Notes: generated by a model from the letters alone, not told the origin. A stretch of DNA of 26,641 nt from DATKPE01 sp035524335 (GCA_035524335.1 DATKPE010000007.1:1-26641); one strand, 5' to 3'; shown: positions 1 to 9,236, counted from the first letter of the stretch. Translations and numbers: made by a program.

Positions 1-449
1 AGCAGATGCAGGTCGAGGTAGTTGACCGCGGTATCGTGGCTGAATTTCCACGAAGGGGAGATCCGGAGAAGGGCGGTATCCTGCTCCAGCGAGAGTGTGT
101 ACGATTTCAGGGCATTGTAGACGAATGCCGCGCCGGCGCGCATGTCGGCAGACGCCGCGTCCCGACTGCGGCCGGCAGTGAACGCCGTAAGCGCTGAATC
201 CGGATTGCCGAGCCTGGCATACGACCACCCTTCCCCGTTGTAGGCGTCGGAATAGCTGTTATCGAGCGCAAGAGCCTGGGAAAAATCGCTCAGGGCTGTG
301 GTATAGCTTTTCGCGCTGTAGGCCTTCCACCCTTTCGAGGTCAGATCGCCCGCCGTCTGGGACGGCGGCGTCGTTCCGCTGTCGCCGCTGCTGCATCCGG
401 CGAGCCCCGCCGCAAATGCGAGATATAGAAAAAATCGTCGTGACCGCAT
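1..449 (-). CDS. TPR-type lipoprotein, C-terminus cut by window edge
   Basis: This is an open frame on the minus strand from ATG at 449-447 to the window edge (about 149 codons, no stop seen). The N-terminus is a lipoprotein signal: MRSRRFFLYLAFAAGLAGC, with lipobox LAGC and Cys19. After a Ser/Pro/Thr linker comes a tetratricopeptide-like stretch (GWKAYSAKSYTTALSDFSQA, then a second helix pair around SDAYNGEGWSYARLGNPDSA). The mature protein is therefore probably an envelope-anchored TPR adaptor. It starts 11 nt after the stop of the T9SS BNR-repeat gene, so it is likely the third gene of that operon. TPR domains bind other proteins, so a partner role in surface-protein handling is possible but is inference. 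There is no strong ribosome-binding site. Confidence 0.8.
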   Translation of the reverse strand, partial: MRSRRFFLYLAFAAGLAGCSSGDSGTTPPSQTAGDLTSKGWKAYSAKSYTTALSDFSQALALDNSYSDAYNGEGWSYARLGNPDSALTAFTAGRSRDAASADMRAGAAFVYNALKSYTLSLEQDTALLRISPSWKFSHDTAVNYLDLHL

Positions 450-460
450 TCTCTGATCCG

Positions 461-3400
461 TCATTTCACCAGAAGCATTTTTCTTGTTGACTGGAACCGC
501 ACGCCCGAACCGTCGGCGACCGTCATGCGATAGAAGTAGACGCCGGACGCGACGGCGGCATTATTTTGATCCCGCCCGTCCCATACTGCGACAAATCCGC
601 CCCGCTCCCGCTGACCGTCAATCATGGTGCGGACCATGCGCCCGGTCAGATCGAAAACCTCGAGCTTCACCTGACCCGGCCGGGGAAGTTCAAAATAGAT
701 GCTTGTCGAGGGGTTGAACGGATTGGGATAATTCTGACTCAGCACATACGACGCAGGCATCTGATGAGAACTGCCGGCCGGACCGGCTCCGACGGCAAAC
801 AGACCGAGCGTCGTGACACGGGCGCTCACCGTGTGCGCGACCGGGTCGACCCAGCTCTCCGCCGGCACCCATCCCGATCCGTCATCCCGGCAGATGCAAA
901 GGTGCGCCGCCCCCGCCAGAGCGGGATCGAGATCATCGTATCCCAGCGTCACCGTTACGGGCGCGGGATACTCCATCGCGGGTCCGAACGCATAGGCATC
1001 CCGCGCCACTGCCGTCCCGCGCGGATCGCTCTTCTCCCGGACAATCGTAAACCAGGTGTCGGCGCCCAGGACGCCGGCGCCGACGGAAAGGACGGCAGAT
1101 CCTTCGGGTGTGCTGATCACCCCGCCGCGCGCCGCCTGCATCAGCTGGACCTGGAACGACCTCTGCGTATACATGGTCACCCCCGCCGCATTCTGCACGC
1201 TGGCCCGGAGAACCGCGGTGCCGCCTGCGTTCAGGCGGTACGAACCGCGGAAAGCCTGGGACGTCGACTGTTCCGGCGTCAGGGCAACCGTGTCCGGCGC
1301 GGAGCTTCCGGTCGCCACGGTCAGGAACGGAGGGGTTCCGAGAAGCGCCGTGTCCGAGAGCAGATAGAGGTCGACATAGCTCGTCAGCAGGGGGTTCTGA
1401 TGAATCGGAAGCGAAAGATGTGCGGAATTCGGACTGCCGATGGGAGCCGCGGATTTGAACATCCCCCTCCCATGGGTGGAGGCGAACAGGTACAGATCGC
1501 TTGGCCTCAGGTCGAGATCGATCACAGCCACGTTTGCGAGACCGGAATTCTGCTGAACCCAGCTGACTCCCGCGTCAAGCGATTCGAAGACGCCAAGATC
1601 CGTCCCGATGACGAGATGGGAAGTATCCTGCGGGTCGACGACCAGGGCATTGACCGGAATATCGGGAAGCGTCGAGGAAATGTTTGACCAGGATGCGCCG
1701 CGGTTGTTGGTCCGGAACACATGACCGGTGCCGTATCCTGAATAGCAGACGAACGCCCTGTCACGGTTGGTGGGATCGACGGCGATCGCACGGACGAAGC
1801 GGTTCGGAAGATTGGACTGATTGATGCTGTCCCACCGGGAGCCGCTGTTCGTCGTCACCCATATTTTGGTCGTGGAGGAGGCCGGATTCAATCCACTGCC
1901 GTACCCGTTGAAGGTATACCCGGTGCCCACATACCAGGTGGAGGAGGAGGTTTTCGCGACGGCCAGCGCCGTGATGACGCCGCCGCCATCGCCGGCATTC
2001 CCGCTCCCCGAACCGGTGAGATCCCCGCTCGCCGTCGTCCAGCTCGAACCGCCGTTGGTGGTCGCATACACCCGGTAGGTTCCGGCGATGAGATGCGTCG
2101 AATTGGTCGGATCCATTGCGATCGGAGCGATGAAATCGCACCGATCGGCCGCGCCGTTCGAGATGCCGACACCGCTCTGGGGGATGCCGGTCATCGTCTT
2201 GAACCAGGATCCCGGATCGCCGGAAGAATTGGACTTCAGGATATCGAGGAACACATATTCGGAATAGACGATCGTCGGGTTGGTATAGTCGACAAGCGTC
2301 GCACCGCCGTCTCCGGGGAACGGGATCGACCAGGCGGGAACCGTCGAACTCCTCATCACACCGATGTCCTGCGATCCGCCGTAGTACACCTCGGCGGAGG
2401 GATGCACCGCGCCGCTGTAGAACTGGGTCACGGCCAGATTGTGGTTGTCGTCCGCGATGGTCGTCCCGCCGTCGGTCGATTTGTACACTCCCCCGTCGTT
2501 GCCGAAATAGATGACCGAGGAATTATTGGGATCGAAGACGATCGCATGCTGGTCGACGTGCATGAACGGGACGGAACCGCCGCTGTAGCCGTAGGTGAGA
2601 ATGCGCCAGTCGACGCCCCCGTCGGTCGACACGAACATATCGTTGCCGCCGGTGAACACCGTGTTCGGATCATTGGGATGAACGGCGATGACGTTGTCGT
2701 ACCATCCCTGATTGCCGAGATGAGTCTGATTGAGATACGGGTCCCACGGCTGGCGCAGGGCCGCCGTCTGCCAGGAATCGCCTCCGTTGGTCGTCCTCTG
2801 GATGCTGTGCGTCCCGTCGAGTGAATCGGCAACGCACGCATAGAGCGTGAGGTGATTACTCTGCGAGATGGCCAGACTGATCCGGTGATATTTCTGCGAG
2901 GAGGAGGGGAAACCGACCGTATCCTTCTTCCAGGAGGCGCCCGCGTTGGTGGTTTTGTAGATGCCGTCGGTCACCCTCAGTCCGAACGACGCGTACAGGA
3001 CGGAACTGTTCGTCGGATCGAGAGCCAGATCGACACACGATGTGGAATTATTCCCGGTGAGGACTTTTGTCCAGGATGCGCCCGCATTCGTCGATTTCCA
3101 GAGGCCGATCGTCATTCCGGCATAGATAACCGAGGGATTGTCGGGAGTGATTACGAGCTTGTTGACATAGTAGGGACCGGCGGAGGGATAAGGCGGAAAC
3201 GAATTGAGGACAGTCCAGCTACTCCCGCCGTCGGTCGATTTCAGGATGCCGATGCCGCGGAGCGCATCGACGTTCAGAAAGCCCTCCCCGGTGCCCGCAT
3301 AAATCACGTTCGTATCGACGGGATTCAGCGCCAGCGATGCGACGATGAGATTGGGCGCCTGATCGGTCAGGGGAAACCAGTAATCCCCGCCGTTCGTCGA

Positions 3401-3805
3401 TTTCCAGACACCGCCGCTGACCGATCCGCAGTAGACCGTGCTGGAATTAAGGGGATTCACGACAATCGACCGGATGCGGCCTCCCAGGTTGTTCGGACCG
3501 ACCGAGTTCCACGACAGCTGGGGGGAATTTGACGAGCGGAGCCTGAGATTGTTTTTTGCGATGTGACTGAACGCTCTCGCTTCCCAGCCGAGCGGAATCG
3601 TCCCGGAAGGATATGCCCGCTGTGTATTGTACCACTGGACCGCAGCAAGGGCGTGATCCGATTCGGCGCTCTCATTTTCCCCATCCTCCGCCTCCATGGG
3701 GAAGGATATACGCCGGCCGCCGTGCCCGGTTCCGATGAAAATGCCGGCGGCGAAGGCAATCAGAATTCCGATAATGTATGCTGTTTTCTTCAGGTCCATT
3801 GTCAT
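461..3805 (-). CDS. BNR/Asp-box repeat (VPS10/sortilin-like propeller) exoprotein with T9SS C-terminal sorting domain
   Basis: The protein is 1114 aa. An N-terminal hydrophobic segment (about residues 8-25) acts as an export signal. Residues about 98-785 form a beta-propeller region with at least eleven Asp-box-like motifs of the S/T-x-D/N-x-G-x-x-W type: STNGGDYW 136, STDGGSSW 190, STNAGASW 238, TTNAGASW 285, TTNGGDSW 338, STDGGVDW 393, STDGGTT 443, TTNGGSSW 582, TTNSGSRW 651, RTNNRGASW about 698 and SLDAGVSW 742. Residues about 925-1010 resemble a ZU5-like beta domain (tentative). The last ~98 residues are a Por/type A sorting domain with NYPNPFNPSTSIYFELP and GVYFYRM, which directs such proteins through type IX secretion to the surface. 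Ligand or enzyme activity is unknown; Asp-box propellers occur in sialidases, xyloglucanases and receptors. It lies 6 nt after the upstream lipoprotein gene. Met1 (3805) and Met3 (3799) are both possible starts. Confidence 0.93.
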   Translation of the reverse strand: MTMDLKKTAYIIGILIAFAAGIFIGTGHGGRRISFPMEAEDGENESAESDHALAAVQWYNTQRAYPSGTIPLGWEARAFSHIAKNNLRLRSSNSPQLSWNSVGPNNLGGRIRSIVVNPLNSSTVYCGSVSGGVWKSTNGGDYWFPLTDQAPNLIVASLALNPVDTNVIYAGTGEGFLNVDALRGIGILKSTDGGSSWTVLNSFPPYPSAGPYYVNKLVITPDNPSVIYAGMTIGLWKSTNAGASWTKVLTGNNSTSCVDLALDPTNSSVLYASFGLRVTDGIYKTTNAGASWKKDTVGFPSSSQKYHRISLAISQSNHLTLYACVADSLDGTHSIQRTTNGGDSWQTAALRQPWDPYLNQTHLGNQGWYDNVIAVHPNDPNTVFTGGNDMFVSTDGGVDWRILTYGYSGGSVPFMHVDQHAIVFDPNNSSVIYFGNDGGVYKSTDGGTTIADDNHNLAVTQFYSGAVHPSAEVYYGGSQDIGVMRSSTVPAWSIPFPGDGGATLVDYTNPTIVYSEYVFLDILKSNSSGDPGSWFKTMTGIPQSGVGISNGAADRCDFIAPIAMDPTNSTHLIAGTYRVYATTNGGSSWTTASGDLTGSGSGNAGDGGGVITALAVAKTSSSTWYVGTGYTFNGYGSGLNPASSTTKIWVTTNSGSRWDSINQSNLPNRFVRAIAVDPTNRDRAFVCYSGYGTGHVFRTNNRGASWSNISSTLPDIPVNALVVDPQDTSHLVIGTDLGVFESLDAGVSWVQQNSGLANVAVIDLDLRPSDLYLFASTHGRGMFKSAAPIGSPNSAHLSLPIHQNPLLTSYVDLYLLSDTALLGTPPFLTVATGSSAPDTVALTPEQSTSQAFRGSYRLNAGGTAVLRASVQNAAGVTMYTQRSFQVQLMQAARGGVISTPEGSAVLSVGAGVLGADTWFTIVREKSDPRGTAVARDAYAFGPAMEYPAPVTVTLGYDDLDPALAGAAHLCICRDDGSGWVPAESWVDPVAHTVSARVTTLGLFAVGAGPAGSSHQMPASYVLSQNYPNPFNPSTSIYFELPRPGQVKLEVFDLTGRMVRTMIDGQRERGGFVAVWDGRDQNNAAVASGVYFYRMTVADGSGVRFQSTRKMLLVK

Positions 3806-3811
3806 GAAGGA

Positions 3812-4264
3812 TTAGTTGCCGTCAATGCTGAGTACCATCCACGTGGGTGCGTCCGTCCGCAGGAGCGTCGCACGAAGGGTGTCGCCCTTCCGGGCGGATC
3901 TGAGGCGGGCGAACTGCACAGCCCGCGCCGCGCCGGCACCGCCTGTACCCGGCTCATTCCGGATGAATTTCGGCGCCGCTTCGAGAATTTCACCCGCGGA
4001 GGGAAGCGCTTCATCCTCTCCTTCGGAGTGAAGTACCCTGATCCGCACCATAAACGAATCTGAATCTGTCAGAATAACGGAATCGAGAAGGCCCGAAACG
4101 ATAACAGTGGAGTATCGGCGTACTGTGGGATGTGGCGGTTGAGAAATGGAATCGGAACTTTTCCGGTTCGGTCTGTTCAGATCCTGCAACAGCCGTGGTT
4201 CAGTGGAACTGCAGCTGACGAACAGAACTGCGGTCCAGATAACGGTATACCGAAGCACGGTCAT
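3812..4264 (-). CDS. small putative lipoprotein, unknown function
   Basis: This 150-aa protein has a lipoprotein-type signal (hydrophobic segment 7-17, then LFVSCSS with Cys18). The mature part is beta-rich and contains no motif I recognise; it includes VIVSGLLDSVILTDSDSFMV and ends in TWMVLSIDGN. It is the first gene of the minus-strand operon and stops 6 nt before the BNR/T9SS protein, so it is probably co-expressed with it. By context it could be a surface or periplasmic helper of the large exoprotein. The residue at lipobox -3 is Phe, which is unusual, so lipidation is likely but not certain. Confidence 0.75.
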   Translation of the reverse strand: MTVLRYTVIWTAVLFVSCSSTEPRLLQDLNRPNRKSSDSISQPPHPTVRRYSTVIVSGLLDSVILTDSDSFMVRIRVLHSEGEDEALPSAGEILEAAPKFIRNEPGTGGAGAARAVQFARLRSARKGDTLRATLLRTDAPTWMVLSIDGN

Positions 4265-4275
4265 ACATTGAATTT

Positions 4276-4304
4276 AATATGCTCACATTTTTATTGAAAT
4301 GCAA
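4276..4304 (-). promoter_or_regulatory. candidate sigma-70-type promoter for the lipoprotein/BNR operon
   Basis: Reading the minus strand there is a TTGCAT -35-like hexamer (4304-4299), a 17-nt spacer and CATATT (4281-4276) as -10. The predicted start would lie only about 5 nt before the ATG at 4264, giving a nearly leaderless transcript. The hexamers are imperfect, so this is a candidate only. Confidence 0.4.
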
Positions 4305-4381
4305 GAATCGGACGCCGAAAAGGCAGATTTCACGCTTATGAAAGGGTGAATCGTCCGTTTTTCCCCCGGACCGCCTCCTGT

Positions 4382-4410
4382 TTGCAGAACTCGCTCCAAA
4401 ACCGTATCTT
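4382..4410 (+). promoter_or_regulatory. candidate promoter for the TPR-obg operon
   Basis: TTGCAG at 4382-4387 is followed by exactly 17 nt and TATCTT at 4405-4410. Match to consensus is moderate (3/6 and 4/6). It would start transcription near 4417, inside the palindrome at 4411-4437, and about 40 nt before the chosen start codon at 4457. Confidence 0.4.
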
Positions 4411-4437
4411 GACTGCAGAAATATCTTTTCTGCAGTC
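4411..4437. promoter_or_regulatory. 27-bp palindrome (11-bp arms, 5-nt centre), operator or leader hairpin
   Basis: GACTGCAGAAA and its exact reverse complement TTTCTGCAGTC flank the pentamer TATCT. The element directly follows the candidate -10 hexamer and ends 19 nt before the ATG at 4457. As DNA it could be a dimeric regulator's operator at the transcription start. As RNA it could be a stable leader hairpin; it is followed by only four T residues, so it is a weak terminator or attenuator at best. Confidence 0.7.
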
Positions 4438-4456
4438 TTTTCCTGACAGCCCATCA

Positions 4457-7400
4457 ATGACAATCCGGCACCGGCATTTCTCCCCGGCGGGAATCCTTCT
4501 TGTAATTTTTATTTCCTCGGCGTTCCTCAAGGCACAGGACGTCAGGGAAACCGCCGACTTTAAGCTCGCTCTGGGGCTCTATAATGACGGGATGTTCGAT
4601 CTGGCAGTCGATCAGTTCGCGCATTTTATCGCCACCTATCCCGCTTCGACCCAGACGACCGACGGAAAATACTATCTCGGCATGGCGCAGCTGCGGGCGG
4701 GGCGCCTGCAGGATGGCCGCGCATCGCTCCAGAACTTCGCCATCAGCTATCCCGAGCATCCCAAAGCCGCCGAATCGTGGCTCTCTGCCGCTCAAAGTTA
4801 TGAGGAGGAGAAGAGGTACGGCGAGGCTGCGACGGCATATGCGCGTCTCAGGTCGATTCAGCCGAAAAGCCGGCTGATCCCCGGTTCCCTCGTCTCCGCC
4901 GCCCGGCTGTTCAGAATCGCGGGAGATCTCCGCGAGGCCGAGCAGGCCGTACGCACTCTGCTGAACGAGTACCCCGGGACGCCGGAAGCAAGGCCGGGAC
5001 ATCTTCTCCTGGCGGAAATATATGAATCCGCGGGCAACGATCCGCCGGCCCGTCAGGAACTTGCAAAAGCGCTCCGGAATTCCGCCACTTCCGCGGAGAA
5101 GGTGGCGTGCCTGCTCATGCGCGGCGCGATGGAACTCCATGAAGCGCTCTACATCAGCGCCGAATCAACCTTCACATCGGTTCTCCGGCTTCAGCCCCCG
5201 GCCTCCGAGCGGGCGGAGGCGGAAACAGGTCTCGCCGCCGTTTTCCTCCGGAAAGGGGATGCGGGACGATCTCAGAAAATTCTCGCCGGGGCCCTCAGCC
5301 GGAAGGATTTCCCCGATTCTCTCCGGGCTCCCGCATTGAAGACCCTGGCGGATGCGTACCGTCGTTCTGGCAATTACGAGGGGGCGCTGGCTCAGTATGT
5401 TCTCCTGCCCGCGTCACCCGCCGGAGTGGACCGCGCCTGGCGATGGGACGCCGTCCGCACGGCCGTTGCGGCCGGCAACCGCGACCGTGCCTATGCATTT
5501 CTTCAGCCGCTTCTGGATTCGGCGGCCGCCGCCGCCGACCAGACTCTGCTCCAATCGGCGCGGATGCTGTCGCTCATAGGCAAACCTGCCGAGGCGGCGC
5601 GATATTTCGGATCCTTCCTCGCCCGCTCGCCCGGCCATCCCGCTTCAGGGGACGCGATGCTGAACCTCGCGGCTCTCTACGCCGATCACCTCGACAGAAC
5701 CGCCGACGCGGACGCCGTCCTCCGCCGTACAGCGGAGGACTTTCCCAATTCTCCCGCGGGACCGGAGGCGCTTCTCCGCCTTGCCGCCGCGTGCGAGCGG
5801 CAGAACCATTTTACCGAAGCCGATCAGGTGTACAGACTCCTGCTGGCAAAATTTCCGGCTCTCGAATGCGCCGATTCGCTGGCCCGGCGGCTCGTGTCGC
5901 TCTCGCACCGCGTCGTTTCCCTCGACGCCGGTGTTCTCAAACAACTTTCAACCCTCCTCGCCGAGCTCGCCGAGAACCGGCCCAGACCGGAAATTTACTA
6001 CAGACTGGGCTGGTTCGCGTTCGACGAGATGAAGGACTTCGAAACCGCGCGGATGTACTTCCGGAAGAGTCTCGATGCCGGCCTCGAACGCGAAGAAAAG
6101 GGAAACGCACTCTTCGCACTGGCGGAATGTCTCCGCTTCGACGCCGAGTCCCGTCCGGAACTCGTCCCGGACGCGATCACTGCCTATGGCGACATCCTCG
6201 CGCTTTCTCCTCCGTCGTCCCGGTTCGACGACGCCGTCGGGGCGAAATATCTTCTGGAATCGGCCGGTGCGGGACCCCTCCGGCTCGCCGAACTTGCCGC
6301 CTCGTATCAGTCTCATTATCCCTCGAGCGGACATGCCGGCCGGTTTGCTTTCGATCGGGCAACGGCCGAATTCGCTTCCGGCAACACGGTGCACGCCCTT
6401 ACCCTTCTCAAAAAACTGACTGCCGACACGACCAATCCCTCCCTTCGGGGAAAAGCGATCCTCCTCTACGGCGACCAGCTTGCCCTCCGGAATCAGGTCG
6501 ATTCTGCGATTCAGTTCTGGAGCCGGGCGGCAGAGCTGAGCCCCGTCTCCCCCGTCACGGCGACCGCCCTCTCCCGGCTCGCCGAAGCCGCCTGGAACGG
6601 CAATCGTCACAGCCGTGCGCTCGCATTCTGGCAGCATCTTGCCGGGGAATTCGGATACACTTCCGCCGGCACCGAGGCACGGAAACGGATCCCGTCTGCG
6701 CTGAGCGCCGCCGGCAAGCCAGCCGAGGCCGTCTCAGCCGCTGAAACTCTGCTCCGCGAGCAGGAATCAAACCCGCTGATCGAACGGCCGGATCCCGGTC
6801 TGCTTCCTCTCCTGGGTGAACTCCACGAGCGCCGGGGCGACCATGCCGCCGCCGCACGCTGTTTCCTGAATTTTCTGTCGGGCGACCGGCCCGATTCACT
6901 CGCGCTTCGCGTCTGCCTGGAGCTCGGATCGCTGGAAAAAAGCGCCGGCAACACCGAGATGGCTTCCGCATATTTCAGAGAAGCGGCGGCATACCGGACC
7001 CCCCCCGCCACAGACCGCCGGATTGCCGACCTTTTCTTCGACAACGGCCAGTACGCCAGCGCCGCGTCGCATTATCTCGCGCTCGCGCATGCCGCGGACA
7101 GCAGTGCCCTCCGGCGGGAGTACCTCGGAGCCGCCGTCATCGCGCAGTACCGGAACGGGGCAATACCGCAGGCCGACCAGACCGCAGGCTCCGGGAAGGA
7201 TCTTCTTGCTGAGGACCGGACACTGACGGGGAAAATCCGGTATGAGCGCGGCCTTGCGCTGTACAGGAAGGAACAATACACCGAAGCGCAGAAATGTTTC
7301 CGCGAGGTGCTGAACGATTTCGGGGGAAAACCGGTCGCCGCATGGAGCGAATATTATCTCGGAAAAATCGCCGAGGCCCGGAACAAGCCGGAGGATGCGG

Positions 7401-8071
7401 TCAGCCGGTACGAGCACATTCTCTCCACCTCCCCTTCCGCCGACGTCGTCCCGCGGGTTCATCTTGCCCTCGGGAACATGCATTTCAACGCGGAACGATA
7501 CGATCAGGCGATCGTCTTCTTCCGGAACATCGTCTCCGACAGCGCCGGGGCCGGGGATGTGCTCTCGTACGCGCTCAACAATCTTATTGAAGCGTACGAG
7601 GCCGTCAAACAGTACGACGCCGCGATCGCCGCCGCACGGACCTTTATTCAGAAATATCCGGAGGATGAATCCATCGTCGACAAGAACATAAAACTCGGCA
7701 CGCTCTATACAAAAGTCGGCTATTTTGATCAGGCCGTCGAGCAGTTCCGGCGCATCCTGGCAGATGCCGGCAGTGCGGTCGAAGCCGAGATCTTCTACGA
7801 CATCGGCGACGCCTATTACACCAAAGGGGATTACGAAAAAGCGATTCCCGAATTTCTTAAAGTGCCGTATGCCGCTCCCGGCCAGGGGAGCGTCGACTGG
7901 ACGGCGACAGCCCTCTACATGGCGGGCCAGTCGTATGAAAAATTATCGCGTCTTTCCGAGGCACTGCAGATGTACCAGCAGATCGTCGACCGCCCGGGCA
8001 TCGACGCCACGTACAAAACGGCGGCGCGGAAGGAAATCACCCGCATCCGCACGCAGTTCAACGGACAATAA
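4457..8071 (+). CDS. large exported tetratricopeptide-repeat protein
   Basis: The protein is 1204 aa. Start at ATG 4457 is chosen because it gives a clean signal peptide (MTIRHRHFSPAGILLVIFISSAFLKAQ, likely cleaved before Gln). The in-frame ATG at 4346 would add 37 residues before it and lies upstream of the candidate promoter. The rest is helical TPR-like repeats from about residue 40 to the end, for example LYNDGMFDLAVDQFAHFIAT near the N-terminus and DAYYTKGDYEKAIPEFLKV near the C-terminus. This resembles BamD/CpoB-type periplasmic TPR arrays but is far longer. It probably works as a periplasmic scaffold for envelope or secretion complexes (inference). It leads a plus-strand run: 14 nt separate it from the 371-aa unknown gene, then obg and yebC. 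No enzymatic motif was seen. Confidence 0.9.
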   Translation: MTIRHRHFSPAGILLVIFISSAFLKAQDVRETADFKLALGLYNDGMFDLAVDQFAHFIATYPASTQTTDGKYYLGMAQLRAGRLQDGRASLQNFAISYPEHPKAAESWLSAAQSYEEEKRYGEAATAYARLRSIQPKSRLIPGSLVSAARLFRIAGDLREAEQAVRTLLNEYPGTPEARPGHLLLAEIYESAGNDPPARQELAKALRNSATSAEKVACLLMRGAMELHEALYISAESTFTSVLRLQPPASERAEAETGLAAVFLRKGDAGRSQKILAGALSRKDFPDSLRAPALKTLADAYRRSGNYEGALAQYVLLPASPAGVDRAWRWDAVRTAVAAGNRDRAYAFLQPLLDSAAAAADQTLLQSARMLSLIGKPAEAARYFGSFLARSPGHPASGDAMLNLAALYADHLDRTADADAVLRRTAEDFPNSPAGPEALLRLAAACERQNHFTEADQVYRLLLAKFPALECADSLARRLVSLSHRVVSLDAGVLKQLSTLLAELAENRPRPEIYYRLGWFAFDEMKDFETARMYFRKSLDAGLEREEKGNALFALAECLRFDAESRPELVPDAITAYGDILALSPPSSRFDDAVGAKYLLESAGAGPLRLAELAASYQSHYPSSGHAGRFAFDRATAEFASGNTVHALTLLKKLTADTTNPSLRGKAILLYGDQLALRNQVDSAIQFWSRAAELSPVSPVTATALSRLAEAAWNGNRHSRALAFWQHLAGEFGYTSAGTEARKRIPSALSAAGKPAEAVSAAETLLREQESNPLIERPDPGLLPLLGELHERRGDHAAAARCFLNFLSGDRPDSLALRVCLELGSLEKSAGNTEMASAYFREAAAYRTPPATDRRIADLFFDNGQYASAASHYLALAHAADSSALRREYLGAAVIAQYRNGAIPQADQTAGSGKDLLAEDRTLTGKIRYERGLALYRKEQYTEAQKCFREVLNDFGGKPVAAWSEYYLGKIAEARNKPEDAVSRYEHILSTSPSADVVPRVHLALGNMHFNAERYDQAIVFFRNIVSDSAGAGDVLSYALNNLIEAYEAVKQYDAAIAAARTFIQKYPEDESIVDKNIKLGTLYTKVGYFDQAVEQFRRILADAGSAVEAEIFYDIGDAYYTKGDYEKAIPEFLKVPYAAPGQGSVDWTATALYMAGQSYEKLSRLSEALQMYQQIVDRPGIDATYKTAARKEITRIRTQFNGQ

Positions 8072-8085
8072 TCGGACGATTCCTC

Positions 8086-9201
8086 ATGCTCGAAGCCGAG
8101 ACTTCATCGCTCGTCCAGTCGCTCCACGACCGCATCACGCTCGGACGGCCCGTCGTCACCCTCAAGGATCTTCTCGCCGCCGACATCCCGGGCGCTGTCC
8201 AGAGAATGATCCGTATCGAAATCGAATCGAAACTCCAGGAGGAACAGCAGATTCTCTTCTCGGAAAGCGATTTCAACTACTCCCATCCCGACGTGCATCA
8301 CCTGCGCGAACAGATGAATTCCGCTCTGGTGCTCCAGTACGTGTTCACCGGCAACCAACTGCACGAGATTCTGGAGGAACAGGTAGGCCTGCTGATGCGC
8401 TACCTGATCCGGCCGGAGGCGACCCTTCGCGCGGTGATCTTCGAGCACGGCCATGTCTCCTCCACCACGGCCCTCGACCTCCATCTCCGCTCGTTCGAGG
8501 CATACGATTATCTCGGAACGATACTGCGGGAATATCTGCGCGGACGCGGGATCAGCTCGATCAGCGCCGACCGGTTTGCAAAACTCCTCCGCGGGATCGA
8601 CGCCGAATATGTCCGGAGAAAAACCGGCGAACAGCTCGCCCAGCTTCTTGTCCCGCTGACAACGCTTCTCACCCGTCACCGGACCGATCCACCGGCTCCC
8701 CTCCCCATCGATGCCCTCATCGAATTTTTCTACGACAAGGGACTGCTCGCCGTCTGTGTGAAACTCGAGAACCTGAGGAACGAAGGAACGTTTTCCCTCC
8801 CGGTCCCCGAGCTGGCCGGGGTCCTCGAAAATGTGCGGCTGGCGACCGGCGAATTCAAAACCGATGAAACCGTTCCGAAGCACGGCGTTCAGGAGCAGAA
8901 AGAGGAGACCCGGCCCGTCCCCGCAGAACCCGTTCCGGAACTCCGTCCGCGGCCGTCCCCCCCGGCAGCACCATCCAGATCGTTCGACATCGAGGATTCC
9001 GACAGGCGGAAGTTTATCCGGAAGGTGTTCGACGGAGACGAAGTGGCCTACGACACCGCTCTCCACACCCTCACCGCCGCTCAGAACTGGAAGGATGCCT
9101 CGCGGGCGATCGACCAGATCTTCCTCGTGAACAGGATATATCCCTTCACCTCCGATGCGAAGCGCTTCGTCAAAGTCATCGCCAGACAGTTCAACAGCTG
9201 A
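8086..9201 (+). CDS. conserved-looking cytoplasmic protein of unknown family
   Basis: This 371-aa protein has no signal peptide or membrane segment. Residues 1-255 look like a helical domain (for example EEQVGLLMRYLIRPEATLRA and LGTILREYLRGRGISSIS). Residues about 258-300 form a low-complexity Pro/Glu/Arg linker (RPVPAEPVPELRPRPSPPAA). Residues 301-371 are a small, charged alpha-helical domain (DSDRRKFIRKVFDGDEVAYD to the end) separated by that linker. I recognise no family. Its base composition matches its neighbours and it is not disrupted. It sits 14 nt after the TPR giant and 35 nt before obg, so it probably shares their transcript. A regulatory or adaptor role fits the architecture, but this is speculation. 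Confidence 0.85.
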   Translation: MLEAETSSLVQSLHDRITLGRPVVTLKDLLAADIPGAVQRMIRIEIESKLQEEQQILFSESDFNYSHPDVHHLREQMNSALVLQYVFTGNQLHEILEEQVGLLMRYLIRPEATLRAVIFEHGHVSSTTALDLHLRSFEAYDYLGTILREYLRGRGISSISADRFAKLLRGIDAEYVRRKTGEQLAQLLVPLTTLLTRHRTDPPAPLPIDALIEFFYDKGLLAVCVKLENLRNEGTFSLPVPELAGVLENVRLATGEFKTDETVPKHGVQEQKEETRPVPAEPVPELRPRPSPPAAPSRSFDIEDSDRRKFIRKVFDGDEVAYDTALHTLTAAQNWKDASRAIDQIFLVNRIYPFTSDAKRFVKVIARQFNS

Positions 9202-9236
9202 CTCACCCCCACATCACCGACCCCGGAAACTCCCCC

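Noticed and set aside
566..3532. Long open frames on the plus strand (566-1687, 2093-2824, 2852-3532) opposite the BNR/T9SS gene
   Set aside because: They are antisense to a clearly coding gene with motif-level evidence, are rich in Arg/Gly/Asp typical of GC-rich antisense reading, and show no domain.
5443..6744. A 433-codon frame overlapping the TPR gene
   Set aside because: It is an Arg/Pro-rich alternative frame of a gene with a signal peptide and regular TPRs; no independent start signal or motif.
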